Of a stretch of 9,334 nt of DNA, positions 6,507 through 9,334 are shown piece after piece. Made by a program: the position numbers and the translations under genes. The DNA comes from JAWXUT01 sp044426075 (lineage in GTDB: Bacteria > Bacillota > Clostridia > Christensenellales > DTU072), in NCBI GenBank assembly GCA_044426075.1, contig JAWXUT010000069.1, positions 1 through 9,334 on the forward strand, read 5' to 3'. Numbering within the stretch: the stretch's first letter is position 1; every line of letters starts with the position of its first letter. The notes below the pieces were generated by a model. It was not told the DNA's origin and ran no database searches. It saw only the letters and a list, made by a program, of their open reading frames with translations.

Positions 6507-7811
6507 ATGAAAGTATGTAAATTTGGTGGAACATCAATGTCCACTTCAGAATCAATTAGACAAGTAGCCTCAATCATCAAAGCCGATTCCGCGCGCAAAT
6601 ATGTAGTAGTATCAGCACCAGGCAAGCGTTTTAAGGGCGATACCAAAGTGACCGATTTGCTATATGCAGCATATGCAGAAAAGGATACAAATGGCGGCGA
6701 GGCTATTGAAGAAATTAGAGAAAGATTTAGAGCATTAGTAAATGAATTGAATTTAAAAATCGATATCGACAGCGTTATTGATGAGGTAGAACAAGGCATA
6801 AAGGCAAGCACAAGTGCAGATTATGCAGCTTCACGCGGGGAGTACTTAAGTGGCGTTGTAATGGCAGCATTTTTGGGCTACAAGTTTGTTGATGCGGGCG
6901 ATATTATTAAATTCAACACTGCTGGTGAATTTGATGCAGAAAGCACAAATGATTTAGTTTCGGGCATTAAAAAGTATGCAGAAGGTGTGGTTATCCCTGG
7001 TTTTTATGGTAGAATGCCAAATAAAGATATCAAAACATTCAGCCGAGGCGGAAGCGATGTAACGGGAAGCATAATTGCGCGTGGCGTAAACGCAGACCTA
7101 TACGAAAACTGGACAGATGTTAACGGATTTATGGTAACAGACCCAAGAATAGTTACAAATCCACGCATTATGGATGTTTTGAGTTATGAAGAGTTGCGTG
7201 AGCTAGCATATATGGGCGCAAGCGTATTGCATCCAGACTCAATATTCCCATTAAGGGCAAACGGCACAGCAATCAATATTCGCAACACATTTGAACCCGA
7301 GGCAAAAGGCACATTTATCGTACCATCAACCGCGGGATATGAAAACTTGCCAACAGTAACTGGTATTGCAGGAAAAACTGGCAACATCACAATAACAATC
7401 ACAAAATCACTTATGAACAGTGAGTTAGGTTTCGGCAGAAAAATCCTATCAGTATTAGAGAGAAACGGCGTTTCATTTGAACATATGCCAACTGGAATTG
7501 ACACAATGTCAATTGTAATAACAGAAGCGGGGCTAAAATGCAGTATTGATAAAGTGGTAGACGGCATCAAAGGCGCAGTAAATCCCGACACAATAGAAGT
7601 AACTCACAGCCTAGCATTGATTGCAGTTGTAGGTCACGGAATGGCAAATGAAATCGGAACCGCAGCAAAAATATTCAACGCATTATACGAAGCATCAATA
7701 AATATCCGTATGATTGACCAAGGTTCTAGCGAGATGAACATAATAATCGGCGTTGAAGAATGTGACTATGAATCTGCAATCCGTGCAATATATAGTGCGT
7801 TTTTCAAATAG
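6507..7811 (+). CDS. lysC: Aspartate kinase (aspartokinase), monofunctional
   Basis: The 434-residue enzyme phosphorylates aspartate to aspartyl-4-phosphate, the first step towards lysine/diaminopimelate, threonine and methionine. The kinase domain shows KFGGTSMS (5-12), ASRGEYLSG (108-116), FSRGGSDVTG (178-187) and NWTDVNGFMVTDPRIV (201-216), all intact. Two ACT domains follow, at about 283-345 and 366-430, the second with GSSEMNIIIGVE; these bind the feedback inhibitor, and lysine or threonine cannot be told apart here. Length and order fit a single-function enzyme without a fused homoserine dehydrogenase. It is co-transcribed with the DUF1015 gene. The last 13 codons, including the stop, are repeated 136 bases downstream. 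The gene name is a family label; several paralogues (dapG, yclM) share it in Bacillus. Confidence 0.96.
   Translation: MKVCKFGGTSMSTSESIRQVASIIKADSARKYVVVSAPGKRFKGDTKVTDLLYAAYAEKDTNGGEAIEEIRERFRALVNELNLKIDIDSVIDEVEQGIKASTSADYAASRGEYLSGVVMAAFLGYKFVDAGDIIKFNTAGEFDAESTNDLVSGIKKYAEGVVIPGFYGRMPNKDIKTFSRGGSDVTGSIIARGVNADLYENWTDVNGFMVTDPRIVTNPRIMDVLSYEELRELAYMGASVLHPDSIFPLRANGTAINIRNTFEPEAKGTFIVPSTAGYENLPTVTGIAGKTGNITITITKSLMNSELGFGRKILSVLERNGVSFEHMPTGIDTMSIVITEAGLKCSIDKVVDGIKGAVNPDTIEVTHSLALIAVVGHGMANEIGTAAKIFNALYEASINIRMIDQGSSEMNIIIGVEECDYESAIRAIYSAFFK
7773..7811 (+). repeat. Direct repeat, copy 1: the 3' end of lysC
   Basis: These 39 bases encode the last 12 residues of aspartate kinase and the TAG stop. 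They match 7909-7947 at 38 of 39 positions; the only difference is T7784 versus A7920, the third base of an Arg codon (CGT or CGA). Confidence 0.95.
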
Positions 7812-7908
7812 ACAGATATTTACATAAAATAAACGGTCGAAATGCCATCGAAAGCAAAGCCTAAAAAGATAGTAGATTATAATTTAACAAGAATTAAGCT
7901 ACTCTTAG
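7812..7908. other. 97-base spacer between the two copies of the lysC 3' end
   Basis: This non-coding segment separates the repeats. Its right part can fold: CTAA (7861-7864) and AGTAG (7871-7875) pair with CTACT (7899-7903) and TTAG (7905-7908), with AT-rich imperfect pairing inside. The fold ends exactly where repeat copy 2 begins. A weak ungapped similarity to lysC continues left of copy 2 (18 of 33 bases for 7876-7908 against 7740-7772), so part of it may be decayed lysC sequence. A 29-codon ORF from ATG 7842 has no Shine-Dalgarno and is probably not a gene. Confidence 0.6.
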
Positions 7909-7947
7909 TCTGCAATCCGAGCAATATATAGTGCGTTTTTCAAATAG
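7909..7947 (+). pseudogene. Direct repeat, copy 2: detached 3' fragment of lysC
   Basis: This fragment encodes SAIRAIYSAFFK and a stop, identical in protein terms to the end of lysC. In frame upstream there is a TAG at 7906, so it is not translated as part of a longer protein. It could be a leftover of a tandem duplication, the downstream attachment copy of a lost element, or an assembly artefact. Which of these applies is open. Confidence 0.75.
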
Positions 7948-8001
7948 CCTTGTGGTGTAATATTTAAGCACCCACTACATCTAGTATATCAACAAAAAAA
8001 T

Positions 8002-8042
8002 AACACTTTAATGCAGAAAAATGCGTTAAAGTGTTTTCTTTT
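8002..8042 (+). terminator. Strong bidirectional terminator after lysC
   Basis: AACACTTTAATGCA (8002-8015) pairs with TGCGTTAAAGTGTT (8022-8035) over 14 bases with one G-T pair and a 6-base GAAAAA loop, followed by TTCTTTT. A run of seven A (7994-8000) on the left would serve as the T-run on the - strand. It ends the DUF1015-lysC operon. The stretch 7948-8001 before it holds only a weak GTGGTG/CACCCAC hairpin. Confidence 0.92.
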
Positions 8043-8053
8043 GTAGAAATATG

Positions 8054-8062
8054 TGATATACT
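8054..8062 (+). promoter_or_regulatory. Extended -10 promoter of the DUF4364 gene
   Basis: TGATATACT combines TG, one base, and TATACT, the extended -10 form that needs no strong -35; none is seen at the expected distance. The expected start near 8069 gives a leader of about 36 bases. The box lies just after the lysC terminator, as expected for a new unit. Confidence 0.6.
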
Positions 8063-8091
8063 ATACACTCAAAAAGTAGAACGAGAATTAA

Positions 8092-8107
8092 GAGGTAAGT
8101 GGAAATG
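8092..8107 (+). promoter_or_regulatory. Ribosome binding site that decides the DUF4364 start
   Basis: GAGGT (8092-8096) is 8 bases from ATG 8105 but only 2 from the in-frame GTG 8099, so the ATG is the better start. Confidence 0.7.
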
Positions 8108-8632
8108 TTGCACGACGAAACAACAAACAATAAATTATTAGTGCTGTTTCTTTTGGATAAATTAGAAATTGCTATAAGTGAACAATTGTTGCTAGAAATA
8201 TGCTCAATTGAAAATGTATGGATGCCTTACTTTTGTTGCAGTCAAGTATTGGGTGAATTAAAAGAAGCTAAATTTATAAAATATTCTAAAGCAGACGGCG
8301 AGTCAGACTTATTGTCATTGACTTCAAATGGCAGACAATGCCTTTCAGCATTTTTTACAGATATCCCACTTTCACAACGCGACGACGTTACGGAATTTGT
8401 AAAAAACAAGCGTGTAGATTATCGTAAAAAACAAGAATTTATGGCAGACTACAGACACAATGAAGACGGTACTTTCACTGTTCGCCTAAAAATTATGGAA
8501 ATTGCAAACCCTATGCTAGACCTAAAAATGACGGTTGAGTCAAAAGCACTAGCAACTGACATAACAGCAAAATGGAGCAAAGTGGCAGCGGAAGCATATC
8601 GCGGATTGTGCGACCTACTAATAGAACAATAG
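8105..8632 (+). CDS. DUF4364 family winged-helix protein, probable transcription regulator
   Basis: From ATG 8105 the product is 175 residues, typical of DUF4364, a family common in Clostridia. The N-terminal half reads as a winged helix: NKLLVLFLLDKLEIAISEQLLLEIC, then YFCCSQVLGELKEAKFIKYSK and LLSLTSNGRQCLSAF, the wing-and-helix pattern of PadR/MarR-like regulators. The second half has the family pattern of QEFMADYRHNEDGTFTVRLKIME followed by a final amphipathic helix (KWSKVAAEAYRGLCDLL). It is soluble, with no signal peptide. The molecular target is unknown. It has its own promoter and is followed after 14 bases by an XRE-type gene, so two regulator genes are side by side. A GTG start at 8099 would add two residues. 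Confidence 0.85.
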   Translation: MLHDETTNNKLLVLFLLDKLEIAISEQLLLEICSIENVWMPYFCCSQVLGELKEAKFIKYSKADGESDLLSLTSNGRQCLSAFFTDIPLSQRDDVTEFVKNKRVDYRKKQEFMADYRHNEDGTFTVRLKIMEIANPMLDLKMTVESKALATDITAKWSKVAAEAYRGLCDLLIEQ

Positions 8633-8634
8633 AT

Positions 8635-8640
8635 TATACT
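8635..8640 (+). promoter_or_regulatory. Possible -10 box of the XRE gene
   Basis: TATACT ends 6 bases before the ATG at 8647, in the 14-base gap after the DUF4364 stop. No convincing -35 lies 16-18 bases upstream, within DUF4364. If used, transcription would start at or next to the ATG, giving a leaderless mRNA. Confidence 0.35.
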
Positions 8641-8646
8641 AATTAT

Positions 8647-8985
8647 ATGGAATTCAAAAATATATTATTAAAGTTAATGGAAGAAAATGGCTTAAATCAA
8701 AGGCAATTAGGGGTTAATTCGGGGATACCAGTAACAACGATAAGTGGTTGGTTGAACCTAAATAGGTTGCCATACTATGATGCTTTAAAGAAATTATCGC
8801 AGTATTTTGGGGTGTCTGCAGATTTTCTGTTGGGGTTAGAAGGTGATTTTGGAGATAAATTGTATGGTTCCGTTATGATTCTTCCAGGTAATACAGAAGA
8901 AAAGATGTTGGTTTCCAAGTTTTCTAAATTGTCAAAAGGCGATAAAGAAAAAGTGCTAAAAATGGTTGATTTGATTGTGGATTGA
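8647..8985 (+). CDS. XRE-family (Cro/C1-type) helix-turn-helix regulator
   Basis: The 112-residue product starts with a Cro/C1 DNA-binding domain at 1-63: NILLKLMEENGLNQRQLGV, recognition helix in GIPVTTISGWLNLNR, and the closing YFGVSADFLLG typical of XRE proteins. Residues 64-112 are a short tail whose end (SKGDKEKVLKMVDLIV) is a helix common at XRE C-termini and likely dimerises. ATG 8647 is chosen because the HTH begins right there; the upstream in-frame ATG 8572 would add 25 residues (SGSGSISRIVRPTNR and so on) that look like an out-of-frame reading of DUF4364. There is no Shine-Dalgarno before 8647. Translation may be coupled to DUF4364 or leaderless. Gly codons here use GGG more than in neighbours, a weak hint of transfer. 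Confidence 0.88.
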   Translation: MEFKNILLKLMEENGLNQRQLGVNSGIPVTTISGWLNLNRLPYYDALKKLSQYFGVSADFLLGLEGDFGDKLYGSVMILPGNTEEKMLVSKFSKLSKGDKEKVLKMVDLIVD

Positions 8986-9007
8986 TTCATAGTATATTAA
9001 AATCTCT

Positions 9008-9036
9008 TGCGGCTTTATATTTAGGGTCGCATTTTT
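9008..9036 (+). terminator. Probable terminator of the XRE gene
   Basis: TGCGGCTT (9008-9015) pairs with GGGTCGCA (9024-9031) through five Watson-Crick and three G-T pairs around an 8-base loop, followed by TTTTT (9032-9036). It is weaker than the lysC terminator but well placed, 23 bases after the stop. Confidence 0.6.
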
Positions 9037-9090
9037 ATGGGCTGGAGCGCGGTTGAATTTTAGAAAAGTATGGATTTTTTTGCGTAAATG

Positions 9091-9118
9091 TGATATTATA
9101 GTAATACAGTGTAGGAGG
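9091..9118 (+). promoter_or_regulatory. Extended -10 promoter and ribosome binding site of the DUF4422 gene
   Basis: TGATATTAT (9091-9099) has TG, one base, and TATTAT, the same extended -10 form as before the DUF4364 gene; no good -35 is seen. AGGAGG (9113-9118) is 5 bases before ATG 9124. The leader would be about 18 bases. Confidence 0.6.
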
Positions 9119-9123
9119 CGGAT

Positions 9124-9334
9124 ATGGCTAAGGGTAAAATATTTGTATGTTGTCATTTTGACGCATTTGTTGAAGATTTAGAATATTTGGTGCCTCTGGC
9201 GGTTGGTGCTAGCGGGCGCAAAACGGAAGCAAAGTTTGTTCGTGACGACGGTGGTGACAATATATCGCATTTAAATGACAGTTATTGTGAGCTTACTGGG
9301 TTGTATTGGGCGTGGAAAAACACAAAACACGACT
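9124..9334 (+). CDS. DUF4422 glycosyltransferase-like protein, 3' end outside the window
   Basis: Only the first 70 residues are visible. They match the start of DUF4422, a family found in capsule and exopolysaccharide loci and regarded as glycosyltransferase-like. Visible signatures are the opening KIFVCCHFDAF, the PLAVGAS stretch, DDGGDNIS, and YCELTGLYWAWKN, the family's most conserved string. No signal peptide or membrane helix is present. It has its own promoter and a strong ribosome binding site, so it is probably the first gene of a unit running downstream, perhaps for surface polysaccharide. Full-length members are about 250 residues or longer. The exact sugar and acceptor cannot be judged. 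Confidence 0.88.
   Translation, partial: MAKGKIFVCCHFDAFVEDLEYLVPLAVGASGRKTEAKFVRDDGGDNISHLNDSYCELTGLYWAWKNTKHD

Noticed and set aside
7184..7591. 135-codon open frame on the - strand opposite lysC
   Set aside because: It lies wholly within the aspartate kinase gene, including its ACT domain, and shows no protein family features. It is a shadow of the coding strand.
7842..7931. 29-codon ORF starting ATG 7842 inside the lysC repeat spacer
   Set aside because: There is no Shine-Dalgarno, it ends by running out of frame through repeat copy 2, and it matches no family I know. It is probably chance.
8572..8646. Earlier ATG for the XRE gene, overlapping DUF4364 by 61 bases
   Set aside because: The added 25 residues are low-complexity and precede a complete Cro/C1 domain that normally starts at the N-terminus; they are an out-of-frame reading of DUF4364.

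Overview
The window looks like a chromosomal housekeeping segment from an AT-rich anaerobic Firmicute of the class Clostridia, plausibly an uncultured gut lineage. The signs are strong AGGAGG ribosome binding sites, a Clostridia-type CdaA diadenylate cyclase, a DUF4364 family regulator, a 404-residue DUF1015 protein next to an aspartate kinase, and a GH3 glycosidase with the long C-terminal tail I associate with clostridial enzymes. This placement comes from family recognition, not a database search. All genes are on the + strand. I found no rRNA, tRNA, CRISPR array or recognisable insertion sequence.

Layout. Bases 1-1729 hold the 3' part of a GH3 beta-glycosidase gene. Its last codons overlap rdgB (XTP/dITP diphosphatase, 1695-2276) and carry its ribosome binding site. 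A 102-base gap with a strong sigma-A-type promoter and an operator-like palindrome leads to holA (DNA polymerase III delta, 2379-3329). holA has no Shine-Dalgarno and its -10 box lies 7 bases before the ATG, so it is a candidate leaderless mRNA. An unrecognised six-helix membrane protein gene (3338-4192) follows after 8 bases, and the unit ends at a terminator at 4224-4256. A new promoter then serves cdaA (4314-5120), which stands without its usual partner cdaR. Next is a two-gene unit, DUF1015 (5281-6495) and aspartate kinase lysC (6507-7811).

The 293 bases after lysC are the oddest part. The last 39 bases of lysC, stop codon included, recur 136 bases downstream with one synonymous change, followed by a strong bidirectional terminator (8002-8042). 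An extended -10 promoter then drives a DUF4364 winged-helix regulator (8105-8632). It is followed 14 bases later by an XRE-family repressor-like gene (8647-8985), again without a Shine-Dalgarno and with a -10-like box 6 bases before the ATG. After a weaker terminator, the window ends inside a DUF4422 glycosyltransferase-like gene (9124 onward).

Functionally this is several short transcription units: sugar hydrolysis, nucleotide-pool cleaning, replication clamp loading plus an unknown membrane protein, c-di-AMP synthesis, aspartate-family amino acid synthesis, two transcription regulators, and the start of what may be a surface-polysaccharide locus. I see no clear novel defence or mobile system. 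The best leads are the duplicated lysC 3' end, the holA promoter architecture with apparent leaderless starts, and the unknown holA-linked membrane protein.
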